A stretch of 64,000 nt of DNA from Clostridium sp. UBA4548 (GCF_002387895.1 NZ_DGLI01000037.1:101639-165638); one strand, 5' to 3'; shown: positions 25,000 to 34,631, numbered from the stretch's first letter. Notes: generated from the letters alone by a model not told the origin. Translations and numbers: made by a program.

Positions 25000-26229
25000 A
25001 TGAAAAAGTATATATTGTTATCAATAACTATAATTATTTTATTATGGAGTGGATATTTTTTTAGTAGTAAGATTTCAAAGGATAAAGAAGTTTCAACCTT
25101 CTTGAGTAAGTCCTACGAATTGCCTGCTTTTGATGAGAATCTTCCAGATCCACTACATGTTAGGTTGAACCAAGTTGACTTAAAGGGGAAAGATTTATCA
25201 GAGCTAGATATAAATGATAGAAGCAAAGATCTATTTTATGCGTACTTTGATACTACAACTAAATGGCCAACTAAGGATAAAATGCCAAAGGATTATAATC
25301 CAAAAGAAATATTAAATATGGGGAAAGACCCAGGACTTGATATAAAAAAGCTTCATAAGCAAGGGATTACTGGGAAAAATATAGGTATAGCAATATTAGA
25401 TTCACCTTTAAAAAATAAGCATGAAGATTACCAGGATAGAATAAAACATTACGAAGAGTTATATAATCCAAGAACCGATAATCTCATGCATGGGCCAGCT
25501 GTAACATCAATCGCTGCAGGTAAGACTGTAGGGGTAGCACCTAAAGCTGATATATATTATTTTGCAATTAATAATACTTATCTAGATAAAGGGGGTAATT
25601 CACACATGGATTTTGAAAAAGTAGCAAATGCAATAGATAAAGTGATAAATTTAAATAATGAATTACCAGATAATAAGAAAATAAAAGTTATTTCTATGTC
25701 TATGGGATGCTCTCCAGAAGATAAAGGATATAAGGAGTTTGTAGAAGCTGTAGACAAAGCTAGTAAAGAAGGCATATTTGCTATTTCTACATCATTATCT
25801 AGTACACATGGATTCAAGTTTTCGGGATTAGGAAGATTCCCAGTAGATAACCCTAATGAAACCTCATCATATGTAGCAGGTAAGTTTTGGGAAGGAGCAG
25901 TTTTTTCAAAAAATACTCCAGAGCAATTTTTAGAATGGGATACAGGATATGTACATTTCCCAATGGATTCTAGAACTGTTGCAGGATCAAACTACAATGA
26001 TGAGTATGTTTTTCATAGATATGGTGCATTTAGTTGGGTAGTTCCATATATCTCTGGATTATATGTATTAGCTTATGATGCAAATGATAAGATTACACCT
26101 GAAGTTTTTTGGAAAACTGTAATAGAAACAAGCAAGCCAATTGAAGTTGAGTACAAGTCAAAAAAATATGAATTTAAACATGTTATAAGTCCAGTAGATT
26201 TGATAGAAAAAATAAAAACACTTAGCTGA
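25000..26229 (+). CDS. Membrane-anchored atypical subtilisin-like (S8) protease
   Basis: 409 residues. N-terminal hydrophobic anchor (about 4-22), then a subtilase domain. The presumptive triad is Asp134 in IAILDSP, His164 in LMHGPAVTSIAAG and Ser345 in GAFSWVVPYISGL, where subtilisins have GTSMATP. The oxyanion Asn region is SLSSTHG near 265-271, so the usual Asn is not evident and activity is uncertain. GTG-free start: ATG 25000 follows AAGGGGATAGAG. It follows the first sigma/anti-sigma pair after a 264-base gap and may belong to its regulon. Confidence 0.8.
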   Translation: MKKYILLSITIIILLWSGYFFSSKISKDKEVSTFLSKSYELPAFDENLPDPLHVRLNQVDLKGKDLSELDINDRSKDLFYAYFDTTTKWPTKDKMPKDYNPKEILNMGKDPGLDIKKLHKQGITGKNIGIAILDSPLKNKHEDYQDRIKHYEELYNPRTDNLMHGPAVTSIAAGKTVGVAPKADIYYFAINNTYLDKGGNSHMDFEKVANAIDKVINLNNELPDNKKIKVISMSMGCSPEDKGYKEFVEAVDKASKEGIFAISTSLSSTHGFKFSGLGRFPVDNPNETSSYVAGKFWEGAVFSKNTPEQFLEWDTGYVHFPMDSRTVAGSNYNDEYVFHRYGAFSWVVPYISGLYVLAYDANDKITPEVFWKTVIETSKPIEVEYKSKKYEFKHVISPVDLIEKIKTLS

Positions 26230-26533
26230 AAAAAATTATACTGTGTATATTAGTATTTTTTTCAATAAGAATATTTAAAACATAGCAGGAAATTAAAGCT
26301 TATTCTATAGGCAAACCTATAAAAGGTTTGCTTGTAGAATATTTTATTACATAAAGAATTTAACTTTGAAATTATAAAAACTCTATAATCTTTAATGTAT
26401 TAACTTTAGGTTTTATTTAAAGATTTAGATTGCTGAACTAGCTTAAAAACTACGGGAATATACGCATTTGTTCCATGAACTTATCATAATATATAGACAA
26501 CTATATAAAATCTGTAATACAAGGGGGAATACT
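26230..26533. other. Gap between the S8 protease and DUF1287 genes
   Basis: Holds the terminator at 26301-26347 and AT-rich sequence; no other feature seen. Confidence 0.4.
26301..26347 (+). terminator. Terminator of the S8 protease gene
   Basis: TATTCTATAGGCAAACCT pairs with AGGTTTGCTTGTAGAATA, then TTTTATT. Confidence 0.85.
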
Positions 26534-27298
26534 GTGGGCAAATACTATGTTAAAAGAGTAAGTAGGGATAGTGCTATAAAGAAAGTATTTAAAAGAATTG
26601 GAATTTTATGTTTCATTGCAGTATTTATTTTTACTTCTGTCTTTATTTTAGTAAGACCTTTTAGAAACTTTGTTATTGGAAGAGCTGGAAATACTATTTG
26701 GTGGTTTGAAAATGAACTTCATATTGGAAAAAGAGTTGAAGTTTCTGAAGAATATTCTACGGTAGATAAAAATAATAATGGGATACCAGACCCTTTAGAT
26801 ATTGTTCAAACTGCAAGAAAAGAAGCAGAAAATAAGACAAAGTATAAGGATGCTTACTATGTAGATGGATATCCACCAGAGGGGGAAGGGGTATGCACCG
26901 ATGTAATATGGAGAGGGTTTGAAGGCATTAATGTGAACCTAAAGAAATTAATAGATGAAGATATCAAGAAGAATAAGGATAAGTATTGGCGAATAGAAGG
27001 TAAGGAAGACCCTAATATAGATTTTAGAAGAGTACCAAATCAATTGGTATTTTTTCAGGAACATGCCCTTTCTTTAACTACAGAAATGAAACCCAATGAT
27101 CCTGAAAACCTTAAGCAGTGGCAACCAGGGGATATTATTGTTATGTTAAAGCCTTATGAGCATGTTGCCATTGTTTCAGACAGGAGAAATAGCAAGGGAG
27201 TACCTTATATAATTCATAACACAACACCTAATGCCGCAGAGTGCCCCTATATTTATCAAGGAGTAGAGATTGTTGGCCATTTCAGATGGAAATACTAA
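26534..27298 (+). CDS. DUF1287 family exported protein
   Basis: 254 residues from GTG 26534, which has AAGGGGG just upstream; the longer frame from 26468 lacks that. A membrane anchor at about 25-45 (ILCFIAVFIFTSVFILV) precedes an EGVCTDVIWRGF...VPNQLVFF...PGDIIVMLKPYEHVAIVSD block typical of DUF1287, a papain-like (NlpC/P60-related) fold: Cys in VCTD and His in EHVAIV are the likely catalytic pair. Possible cell-wall amidase. It follows the S8 protease, separated by a terminator. Confidence 0.82.
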   Translation: MGKYYVKRVSRDSAIKKVFKRIGILCFIAVFIFTSVFILVRPFRNFVIGRAGNTIWWFENELHIGKRVEVSEEYSTVDKNNNGIPDPLDIVQTARKEAENKTKYKDAYYVDGYPPEGEGVCTDVIWRGFEGINVNLKKLIDEDIKKNKDKYWRIEGKEDPNIDFRRVPNQLVFFQEHALSLTTEMKPNDPENLKQWQPGDIIVMLKPYEHVAIVSDRRNSKGVPYIIHNTTPNAAECPYIYQGVEIVGHFRWKY

Positions 27299-27649
27299 GG
27301 CGAATAAAACAATACATATGGTTATAAATATGTATTGTTTTATTGATATTTATAAGAATATATAAATAAATATTGTTATATTTAAATATTTATAACAATA
27401 TATAGTGTTTATGCGGATTTCAGGGTTTTGTGTTTTTTTTACTAGGTAAAAATACTCTAAAAAACAGTGATAATTTTTAAAATAGCGTCTAATTATATAA
27501 ATTTAGAGTCAATCTTTTAGAGTAGTCAATTGATAATTAGGATTTAAACCTTTAAAATAGTGATATAAGGCATCTTTTAAAAATAAGTAAGCTTATAAAA
27601 TTTTCCTTAAACATTAATAATTTTACTGAGATTAAGGGGGCAATTTGAA
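27299..27649. other. Intergenic region before the YcxB-like gene
   Basis: Holds the terminator at 27311, then an 11-bp inverted repeat (ATATTGTTATA at 27370-27380 with TATAACAATAT at 27391-27401) and AT-rich sequence. No gene seen. Confidence 0.4.
27311..27342 (+). terminator. Terminator of the DUF1287 gene
   Basis: AATACATA pairs with TATGTATT, followed by GTTTTATT. Confidence 0.75.
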
Positions 27650-28180
27650 ATGAAAATCAGCTATGAACTAACAAAAGAAGATTATATGGAGTTTAATATG
27701 CATCATATTTTTAAAACAAAATCTATAAGAACTACTTTATTTATTGAAAGGTTTGTGATTTCAATAATGTTTTTATTGGTTCCATTTTTAATGAAGCCCA
27801 AAGGACATATACCTTTTGCTATTTTCTTTATGCCTTTTGCAATAATATATGTGGGTTGGCTTGTGTTTTTCCCAAAATATTTTAAAGGTAGCATTAAGAG
27901 AAGATTAGAAAGAATGTTAAATAAAGAAGAAAACAAAAGCTTATTTGGTCCACAGCAACTATCTATTACTGATGTGGGGATTTTTGAATTTGATAATCTT
28001 GAAAAAAGTAAGGTAACCATGAAGGATGTGGAAAAGGTAGAGGTAACTGAAAGTTATACTTATATTTATATTAGTGATATGAATGCTTATATTATTCCTC
28101 ATAGAGCCTTTAAAACCCTTAGTGAAAAAAATGAACTTATAGATTTATTAAAGAAGCATTGCAAAGTCTGTGTAGAATGA
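27650..28180 (+). CDS. YcxB-like membrane protein
   Basis: 176 residues. Starts KISYELTKEDYMEFNMHH, two membrane spans (about 33-45 and 52-70), a basic linker, and a C-terminal beta domain (LSITDVGIFEF...TYIYISDMNAYIIPHRAF) matching the YcxB-like family, of unknown function. AAGGGGG precedes the ATG and a terminator follows the stop. Single-gene unit. Confidence 0.82.
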   Translation: MKISYELTKEDYMEFNMHHIFKTKSIRTTLFIERFVISIMFLLVPFLMKPKGHIPFAIFFMPFAIIYVGWLVFFPKYFKGSIKRRLERMLNKEENKSLFGPQQLSITDVGIFEFDNLEKSKVTMKDVEKVEVTESYTYIYISDMNAYIIPHRAFKTLSEKNELIDLLKKHCKVCVE

Positions 28181-28571
28181 GGCATGTATTAAAGTACTTT
28201 GGTAAGGTATGTTAATTAATAAAGTAATCCTATTAAAAGAATACTAAGAAAAATAATTAAGGACTTCTCTTAAAAATTAGAGAAGTTTTTTATTTTATAG
28301 GAAATTCTATATTTTCACTGAAAATAATAGAATCAAGGCATTAGAATTAGTAGGTTTCAAAACATATATATAATTACAAATGATTACTGTTTTTTTAAAA
28401 GGGAATGTGAATGCATGCATGCTTTTGATCTTATAGTATATAAAATTCATCTAGTTCAAAAAGTGAAGAATTAATGAGAATCATAATAATTTGAGAATAA
28501 ACAAGTTATATAGAAACATTAATGAGGGTAAATCGTATAATGTAGTATAAATAAGTATTGTGGAGGGTATT
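28181..28571. other. Intergenic region before the second DUF2500 gene
   Basis: Holds the terminator at 28263 and AT-rich sequence with a TGCATGCATGC run near 28411. No gene seen. Confidence 0.4.
28263..28296 (+). terminator. Terminator of the YcxB-like gene
   Basis: ACTTCTCT pairs with AGAGAAGT, followed by a long T-rich tail. Confidence 0.9.
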
Positions 28572-28964
28572 ATGTTAAGTCATAATTTAGCTCTTTATAT
28601 ATTTACCCTTATGCTATTTTTCCTTTTTCTAATAGCTTCAATAGGATTTCTTACTATGATGTTTAATAACGGTGCAGTGCTGACCTATAATAGCTCTAAG
28701 CCTGTGCTAACAGTGGAAGGGAGAATAATTAGTAAACGATTTAAAACCTTCCAAGATACTCAAAATTTTGGAGATATGATTCCTAGTTACAATTATCTAG
28801 CTATGTATTATGTAACTTTTGAATTAGAAGATAAGGAACAATTGGAATTCTGTGTGTCAGCAAATGAGTATGAGGAGTTCAACGAAGGGGATACAGGAAA
28901 ACTTAGTTATCAAGGGAATAAATATTTAGGTTTTGAAAGATCTAAGGAAATGGAACAAAATTAG
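28572..28964 (+). CDS. DUF2500 family membrane protein, second paralogue
   Basis: 130 residues from ATG 28572 (GTGGAGGG just upstream). N-terminal span (about 8-27), then VEGRIISKRFKT, NYLAMYYVTFELEDKEQLEFCVSANEYEEFNEGDTGKLSYQGNKYLGFER, the same architecture and end motif as the 20931 gene, but without its His-rich loop. Function unknown. A bidirectional terminator separates it from converging mscL. Confidence 0.88.
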   Translation: MLSHNLALYIFTLMLFFLFLIASIGFLTMMFNNGAVLTYNSSKPVLTVEGRIISKRFKTFQDTQNFGDMIPSYNYLAMYYVTFELEDKEQLEFCVSANEYEEFNEGDTGKLSYQGNKYLGFERSKEMEQN

Positions 28965-28992
28965 TTTCTTTAAAGAAGCAGAATTATAAAAT

Positions 28993-29047
28993 AAAAAAGG
29001 GTGTTACATCAAAATAGAATTTTGACACAGCACCCTTTTTATTTTTG
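28993..29047. terminator. Bidirectional terminator between DUF2500 and mscL
   Basis: AAAAAGGGTGTT pairs with AGCACCCTTTTT around a CAAAAT/ATTTTG inner stem, with A and T runs on both sides. Confidence 0.93.
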
Positions 29048-29089
29048 TTTATTGATTTTTTCAACCTAATCTAAAGTCTATATTTTATA

Positions 29090-29566
29090 CTAGGCCTGGG
29101 TTTGATTTATAGCTCCATTTTCATTTTTACTTGAGGCTATATTTTCATTATTTTCTCCAGAAAAGCTATTTTGAGCCTTTAGCAAATCACGGATTTCAGT
29201 AAGAAGTAACTCTTCCTTAGATGGTTTTGGTTCTTCTTTAACAGGTTGTGCACATGCCTCTTTCCTTTTAAATTTATTAATAAACTTAATAAACAAAAAG
29301 ATAGAAAATGCTACAATTATAAAATCAATTATATTTTGCAAGAAGATTCCATACTTAAGGACGATAGGATCTCCACCTCCAAAAGTAGGTATAGGTTGAG
29401 CTAAACCTGCCACATTAACTTTACCTAGTAATAATCCAAGTAGAGGAGTTATAATGTCGTTAACAAGTGAACTAACAATTTTACCAAAAGCTCCTCCGAT
29501 AATTACCCCTACAGCTAAGTCAATAACATTGCCTTTCATAGCAAACTCTTTAAATTCTTTTAACAT
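29090..29566 (-). CDS. mscL: Large-conductance mechanosensitive channel MscL
   Basis: 158-residue channel. The first helix MLKEFKEFAMKGNVIDLAVGVIIGGAFGKIVSSLVNDIITPLLG is the signature; a second span (NIIDFIIVAFSIFLFIKFINKF) and the KEEPKPSKEELLLTEIRDLL cytoplasmic helix follow. A glutamine/asparagine-rich tail of about 25 residues is longer than usual. ATG 29566 follows AAAGGGTG; the frame opens 9 bases earlier. It protects against hypo-osmotic shock. Confidence 0.97.
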   Translation of the reverse strand: MLKEFKEFAMKGNVIDLAVGVIIGGAFGKIVSSLVNDIITPLLGLLLGKVNVAGLAQPIPTFGGGDPIVLKYGIFLQNIIDFIIVAFSIFLFIKFINKFKRKEACAQPVKEEPKPSKEELLLTEIRDLLKAQNSFSGENNENIASSKNENGAINQTQA

Positions 29567-29782
29567 ATAATACACCCTTTACAAATTTATTTGTAGGAAA
29601 TCAGTTTAACGTTCAATTTAAACATGAGTACATCTTAAGGTCATTAAGCCTTATAAAAAATATACTTATATTTATCTAAAGTTTGTGACTTTGCTTAAAA
29701 TTAAAATAGCTAGAGACTAGTGATTTCCTAAAAAATTTTTTTATAATTAAATGGAAGTTTGCTTTTTACGTCTAAAGTAATT

Positions 29783-31219
29783 TTAGTAAGCTTTTCCCCA
29801 GTAAACTAATTTACTTGCTTCTTTTCCACAGCAAATGCATTTATCACTTATATTTTCCTGTGCGAAAGGCATACATCTTGAAGTAACTCCAGCAACTTCT
29901 TTAAGTTTATCTTCGCAAGCCTTATCTCCACACCACATAGCTTTAATAAATCCTGGCTTAGTATTTGCAATTTCAATGAAACTATCCAAGTCAGTTGCAG
30001 AATAAGTCTTTTCTTCAGCACTTTTCCTTGCTTTTTCGAGAAGTTCTATCTGCATTAAGTCTAAGATTTCTATGATTTTGTTTTCTATTTCCTCAAGAGA
30101 AACTATAAGCTTTTCCCTTGTATCTCTTCTAACTAAAACAGCTTGATTATTTTCTATATCCTTAGGGCCCATTTCAACTCTAATAGGAACACCTTTCATC
30201 TCGTACTCATTAAACTTCCAGCCAGGCATTTTATCAGAAGCATCTAGCTTAACTCTAGCTACTTTAGAGATTCTGTCTTTAAGCTCTGAAGCTTTATCTA
30301 AAACCCCTTCTTTATGCTGAGCAATTGGCACAATTATTACTTGGGTTGGAGCAATTCTTGGTGGAAGTACAAGACCACTATTATCACCATGAACCATGAT
30401 TATAGCTCCAATTAAACGAGTAGTTACACCCCAAGAAGTTTCATGAACGTATTGGAGCTTTCCAGTTTTATCTGAGTACTGGATTCCAAAAGCTTTAGCA
30501 AAGTTATCTCCAAAGTTATGGGAAGTTCCATTTTGAAGAGCTTTACCATCGTGCATTAAGCTTTCAATGGTGTAGGTTGCAACGGCACCAGCGAACTTTT
30601 CCTTATCAGTTTTTCTACCTTTAACTACTGGAATTGCAAGAACCTTTTCACATAAATCAGCATAAAGGTTTAAAATATCAACAGTTTCTTTCTCGGCTTC
30701 CTCTGGAGTAGCATGGATTGTGTGACCTTCTTGCCATAAAAATTCTGTAGTTCTTAAGAAAGGTCTTGTAGTTTTTTCCCATCTAACTACAGAACACCAC
30801 TGATTGTATAGCTTAGGAAGATCATTGTAAGATTGAACAATCTTTGCGTAATGCTCACAAAATAGAGTTTCAGAAGTTGGTCTTACGCATAATCTTTCAG
30901 CAAGAGGTTCAGAACCACCATGGGTTACCCAAGCAACTTCAGGGGCAAAACCCTCAACATGATCCTTTTCCTTTTGAAGTAAGCTCTCAGGTATAAACAT
31001 TGGCATATAAACATTTTCGTGGCCAGTAGCCTTTAGCTTATCATCTAAGTTTCTTTGAATGTTTTCCCAGATCGCATAGCCATAAGGTCTTATAATCATA
31101 CAACCCTTAACACTTGAATAATCAACAAGTTCAGCTTTCTTTACGATATCTGTATACCATTGAGCAAAATCTTCATCCATAGAAGTAATTGCTTCAACAA
31201 ACTTTTTTCCTTTTGACAT
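29783..31219 (-). CDS. proS: Prolyl-tRNA synthetase, archaeal/eukaryotic type
   Basis: 478 residues. Class II synthetase: motif 2 RWEKTTRPFLRTTEFLWQEGHT and motif 3 GDNSGLVLPPRIAPTQVIIVPI. It lacks the bacterial editing insertion and carries the C-terminal zinc-type cysteines (CGDKACEDKL, SDKCICCGKE) ending in Tyr, the archaeal-like ProS type found in clostridia and some other bacteria. ATG 31219 is preceded by AAAAAAGAGG. No T-box leader can fit in the short upstream gap. Confidence 0.96.
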   Translation of the reverse strand: MSKGKKFVEAITSMDEDFAQWYTDIVKKAELVDYSSVKGCMIIRPYGYAIWENIQRNLDDKLKATGHENVYMPMFIPESLLQKEKDHVEGFAPEVAWVTHGGSEPLAERLCVRPTSETLFCEHYAKIVQSYNDLPKLYNQWCSVVRWEKTTRPFLRTTEFLWQEGHTIHATPEEAEKETVDILNLYADLCEKVLAIPVVKGRKTDKEKFAGAVATYTIESLMHDGKALQNGTSHNFGDNFAKAFGIQYSDKTGKLQYVHETSWGVTTRLIGAIIMVHGDNSGLVLPPRIAPTQVIIVPIAQHKEGVLDKASELKDRISKVARVKLDASDKMPGWKFNEYEMKGVPIRVEMGPKDIENNQAVLVRRDTREKLIVSLEEIENKIIEILDLMQIELLEKARKSAEEKTYSATDLDSFIEIANTKPGFIKAMWCGDKACEDKLKEVAGVTSRCMPFAQENISDKCICCGKEASKLVYWGKAY

Positions 31220-31332
31220 AATTTTTTACCTCTTTTTTCAATATTTTGATTTTTATATATAATTTAAGTTAATAAACACATTTTGTCAATATGCCGAGAT
31301 GTAGTGAGAAGTCCAAATAAGAAAAATTATAA

Positions 31333-32256
31333 TTATTGCCCTAGAACTTCCTCTTTACCTTCCTTTAGTATTTCAACTTGTAATTCTTTTTCTGGTTTTT
31401 CCTTTGCAAGAAGCACCACAGAAACCAAGATTAAAACAGTACCTAGGAAAACACTAAAGGTGAAAGCTTCCTTAAATAATATTATACCCATAATTATGCT
31501 TACTATGGGTTCAAAAGTGCCTAGTATAGCAGAAGGAGAAGGCCCAATAATTTTTATAGCCATCATAAGCAGTAATATAGAAGCTATATTTGATATTAAT
31601 GAAATTCCAATAAGAGAAGTAACTGTATAAGTGTTTATTGGAAGAGCAATATTTCCTGTTATGGCAGTTGCAGTGAAAATAGTTATTCCAGCAAATATAC
31701 TTATATAAAATACAGACACTAAATTATCTAAAGTTTTTAGTGCAGAGTTATTCATACCAAAGATGGATATAGAATGAGTAAATCCTGAAGCTAAGGCAAG
31801 AACAACTCCAATTATATTTATATTTTCAAATTTAAAGCCTACTAAAAGATAAATACTAATCATTGATAAAAATAAGGATATTAGTTTATTTTTAGTAAGA
31901 GGATCTTTGAAAAATATTCGGTTTATTGCTACCACCACCGCAGGATAAATGAAATGTAAGGTTGTGGCAAGTCCTGTAGGAATATAGTTATAAGAAAAAA
32001 ATAACAAAGATGCTGTGGGAACAAAGCCACAAAGAGATACTACGGCTAGGGCTTTAAGCTGATTTTTATCTATCTTATAATTCACCTTTTTAAAAAGAAA
32101 ATATACAAAAAGAATAAGTGCAGAAAGCAAAAATCTAGTGCTTAAGATAGATAAAGTATTAGAACCGTTATTAGCTGCATATTTTGCAAAAATAGGCATA
32201 ATCCCAAAGGCAGCAGAAGATAACAAGGCATATATTATGCCATTAATTTTTTTCAT
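31333..32256 (-). CDS. EamA/DMT-family transporter
   Basis: 307 residues with ten hydrophobic spans as two EamA halves. The repeats start with IYALLSSAAFGIMPIFAKYAA and VVLALASGFTHSISIFGM, and the second half ends with PSAILGTFEPIVSIIMGIILFKEAF, the hallmark of drug/metabolite exporters. A Lys/Glu-rich tail follows. TGAGGTGATGAC precedes the ATG. Substrate unknown. Repeat copy G lies about 115 bases upstream on the same strand. Confidence 0.93.
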   Translation of the reverse strand: MKKINGIIYALLSSAAFGIMPIFAKYAANNGSNTLSILSTRFLLSALILFVYFLFKKVNYKIDKNQLKALAVVSLCGFVPTASLLFFSYNYIPTGLATTLHFIYPAVVVAINRIFFKDPLTKNKLISLFLSMISIYLLVGFKFENINIIGVVLALASGFTHSISIFGMNNSALKTLDNLVSVFYISIFAGITIFTATAITGNIALPINTYTVTSLIGISLISNIASILLLMMAIKIIGPSPSAILGTFEPIVSIIMGIILFKEAFTFSVFLGTVLILVSVVLLAKEKPEKELQVEILKEGKEEVLGQ

Positions 32257-32371
32257 GTCATCACCTCAATAATATATTTATGTATTTTGTTTTGAACAAT
32301 AAATCTTTCCAAGGATAATTCTATCATTTTATGAAGAATATAAACAGGTTTAATATATAAAAATTAGATTT

Positions 32372-32470
32372 TATAGAGAACTCAAATCAATAATTAATTT
32401 TTACATTGAGACTATCTTGGGCGTCTTAAGGCTTATTCAAGATAGATTTCATTCATCAGAAATGGATTAA
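32372..32470 (-). repeat. Two-hairpin repeat, copy G
   Basis: The plus-strand text from 32372 lines up base for base over about 70 positions with the reverse complement of copy C (TATAGAGAAC...TACATT...CTTGG...TAAGGCTT...GATTTCATTCAT), then diverges at the far end. CTATCTTG (32412-32419) also pairs with CAAGATAG (32438-32445). Confidence 0.65.
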
Positions 32471-32743
32471 ACTTTTACTAAGGTAAATTACCACTGGGAT
32501 GTATGAAAAGGTTGCTACTAATTTTCTATTCATATTAAGCTTAAGCTTTAGGAATATCATTACAGTAGTTTCATGATAAAATAAAGTCATAACAATATGT
32601 TAAGTAGCTTATGGACAAGCCACCAAATTTATATTTTTTAGCATGAAAACTTGGTCATCTTAAGAATAACTTACATATTTACAATGAATTCAGCTTGAAA
32701 AGAGCTCAATAAAAAAAGTTTTGGCAAAAAGTAAAATTTGGGA

Positions 32744-32770
32744 ACTTTTTTAGCATTAACATAGTCTTAG
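32744..32770 (+). promoter_or_regulatory. Candidate ECF promoter of the second sigma operon
   Basis: GGAACTTTTTT with ACTTTTTT at 32744-32751, 12 bases, then GTCTTAG at 32764-32770. GGAAC/AAC -35 and GTC -10 boxes are typical of ECF factors. Start of transcription would be near 32777, just before the gene. Confidence 0.5.
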
Positions 32771-32809
32771 ATACAAAAGGGTATTGAAATAAAAAACGGA
32801 GGTGAAGTT

Positions 32810-33385
32810 TTGATTACTGATGAGTTATTAGTAGCAAGGGTACTAAAGGGTGAACGTGATGCTTTTGATATTCTTATTAGAAAGTATCAAGGAATTATTT
32901 ATAATTACATTTTTAAGAACACCTTGAATAAGGAAGATACAGAAGATATTATTCAAGAAGTATTTATAAAAGCTTATAAAAATTTGTATAGACTTGAAAA
33001 TAAAGAAAGGTTTTATAGTTGGTTATTTAAGATAGCTATAAACACCATGAATACTTCTTTTAAAGCAAAAAAGCAACATAATTTAATGGAAGAAAGTGAA
33101 CTGATGGATATTAAGTGTAATGTAAATGACACTCCTGAAGAGAGGCTTCAAATAAAGGAAGAAAATCTAGAGTTATTAAAAAGATTAAGCGTTCTCAATG
33201 AGGAAGAAAAAAATGCAATGATTTTAAAATATGTACAAGGATTTTCTTATAAAGAAGTTGGAGAGATTTTAGGCATCAAAGAAGAAACAATTAAAACTAA
33301 GCTTCATAGAGCAAAAAAGAAACTACATGACCTTAATAGAAAGAGTATAAATAAGGAGAGGGTTTTAAATGAAGTGCAATACTAA
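32810..33385 (+). CDS. ECF-family RNA polymerase sigma factor, second paralogue
   Basis: 191 residues. Region 2 YNYIFKNTLNKEDTEDIIQEVFIKAYKNLY...FYSWLFKIAINTMN and region 4 NEEEKNAMILKYVQGFSYKEVGEILGIKEETIKTKLHRAKKKL. TTG 32810 follows GGAGGTGA. It overlaps the anti-sigma gene by 17 bases. Close paralogue of the 23361 factor: both share YNY, the WLFKIA block and the FSYKE-GEIL block, so the pair arose by duplication or parallel transfer. Confidence 0.94.
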   Translation: MITDELLVARVLKGERDAFDILIRKYQGIIYNYIFKNTLNKEDTEDIIQEVFIKAYKNLYRLENKERFYSWLFKIAINTMNTSFKAKKQHNLMEESELMDIKCNVNDTPEERLQIKEENLELLKRLSVLNEEEKNAMILKYVQGFSYKEVGEILGIKEETIKTKLHRAKKKLHDLNRKSINKERVLNEVQY

Positions 33386-34562
33386 TAAGTTGTTCGCTTA
33401 TATTGATGGAACTTTAAAGGATGAAGATATAATAAAGATAGAAGAGCATTTAGAAAACTGTGAAGTTTGCAGAGAAACTGTAGATACTTTTAAATTAATG
33501 GAAACCGTTGGTGAACAAAATTATCCTGTAGGCATAGATGTGGTGGACAGGGTAAGAAGTTTAACTGATGATGAGCTTTATAGTAACAAAAAACTATTAT
33601 TTTTAAATAAGTTCTTACCAAAGAAGAAAAGTTTTATAAAGTATGCCTCTGTAGCAACAATTGCTATTGTTATGGCAACTGGGGCATTGAATTTCAGTAA
33701 ATTTATCTTTGGTGAACATATAAAGGGAAACACTGTAGCTCCTGCTAGTCCCACTCCACAGGTTATGGAGGAGAACAAAAATTATAATAAGAATTATGAG
33801 TTAAAAGAAAAGAATATTGAGGATTTAGAACTGTCAGATATGGAGAAAGCAATGCTAGATAGGCATCCACTAGGTGCAAAGGTAAAGAATAATTTTAAAT
33901 ATCCAGATAAAGAAGAGCTTCACTTTAAGCTATATAATGCTGTAGATAATTTTAAAACTGCCAAAGGAGAGTTTATTGAGGAATGGCCAAATCTAACGGC
34001 TTCTATGAAAGGTAGTTTTATAGTTGATGTAGAAAATAAAACTTCAGTAACTGTGCATGAAACAGAAGGGAAAAAGCCTATAACCGCAATTTATCATAAG
34101 GATAAAAGAAAAACCTACGACGACAATAATAAAATTTATAGAGAATTTGATGAAGTTCAGCATAATGGGAAAAATATGATAGTAAGGCCAATTAGAATCT
34201 TTTTACACCCAGCCCTTACAAGATCAGATACAGAGTACTTAGGGGTAAGTAATTTTATTATTTCTAATGGGACAATTCCAACTTATTTGGCTGCTTATGA
34301 AGATTGGAATTACACTGAGTCAACCTTTTTAGGAAGAGCTGTTTATAAGCTAGAAGGAGTAATCGATAGATCAATGACTGAGCGTTGTTATGGTAAGTTT
34401 TCTTTAATTATGGATAAAGAAACTGGAATAATGCTTCAATTCTTATCCTTTGATGATAAAGGAAATATAAAACACAAAGTAGAGTGTACTAGTTTAGAAC
34501 TAAATATGCCTATAGATGAGGGGGTGTACAACAAAGATACCTCTGGATATGTAAAAAAATAA
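33369..34562 (+). CDS. ZAS-type anti-sigma factor with large sensor domain
   Basis: 397 residues. ZAS motif HLENCEVCRETVD (H-x3-C-x2-C at about 28-35), membrane span YASVATIAIVMATGAL (about 95-110), then a long extracytoplasmic domain (FKLYNAVDNFKTAKGEF, TVHETEGKKPITAIYHKDKR, LIMDKETGIMLQFLSFDDKG) that resembles the LolA/RseB-like sensor fold seen in other anti-sigma factors. Starts within the sigma gene. The first-module partner has a shorter, unrelated sensor, so signals may differ. Confidence 0.88.
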   Translation: MKCNTNKLFAYIDGTLKDEDIIKIEEHLENCEVCRETVDTFKLMETVGEQNYPVGIDVVDRVRSLTDDELYSNKKLLFLNKFLPKKKSFIKYASVATIAIVMATGALNFSKFIFGEHIKGNTVAPASPTPQVMEENKNYNKNYELKEKNIEDLELSDMEKAMLDRHPLGAKVKNNFKYPDKEELHFKLYNAVDNFKTAKGEFIEEWPNLTASMKGSFIVDVENKTSVTVHETEGKKPITAIYHKDKRKTYDDNNKIYREFDEVQHNGKNMIVRPIRIFLHPALTRSDTEYLGVSNFIISNGTIPTYLAAYEDWNYTESTFLGRAVYKLEGVIDRSMTERCYGKFSLIMDKETGIMLQFLSFDDKGNIKHKVECTSLELNMPIDEGVYNKDTSGYVKK

Positions 34563-34576
34563 GAAAATAAAAAGTT

Positions 34577-34628
34577 AGCCTACAGGTTAAATTACTAAGT
34601 AAAGTAAGCTAACCTATAGGCTTTTTTA
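34577..34628 (+). terminator. Terminator of the second sigma/anti-sigma operon
   Basis: AGCCTACAGGTTA pairs with TAACCTATAGGCT, followed by TTTTTTATT. Confidence 0.88.
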
Positions 34629-34631
34629 TTA

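Larger units (their letters stand above)
32257..32809. other. Divergent region between the DMT exporter and the second ECF operon
   Basis: 553 bases. Holds repeat copy G (32372-32470), small inverted repeats such as TTAAGCTTAAGC near 32537, and the ECF-like promoter (32744-32770). No gene seen. Confidence 0.5.

Noticed and set aside
31283..31630. 115-codon plus-strand frame opposite the DMT exporter gene
   Set aside because: Lies opposite the C-terminal half of a clear membrane transporter, has no ribosome binding site and no recognisable motif.
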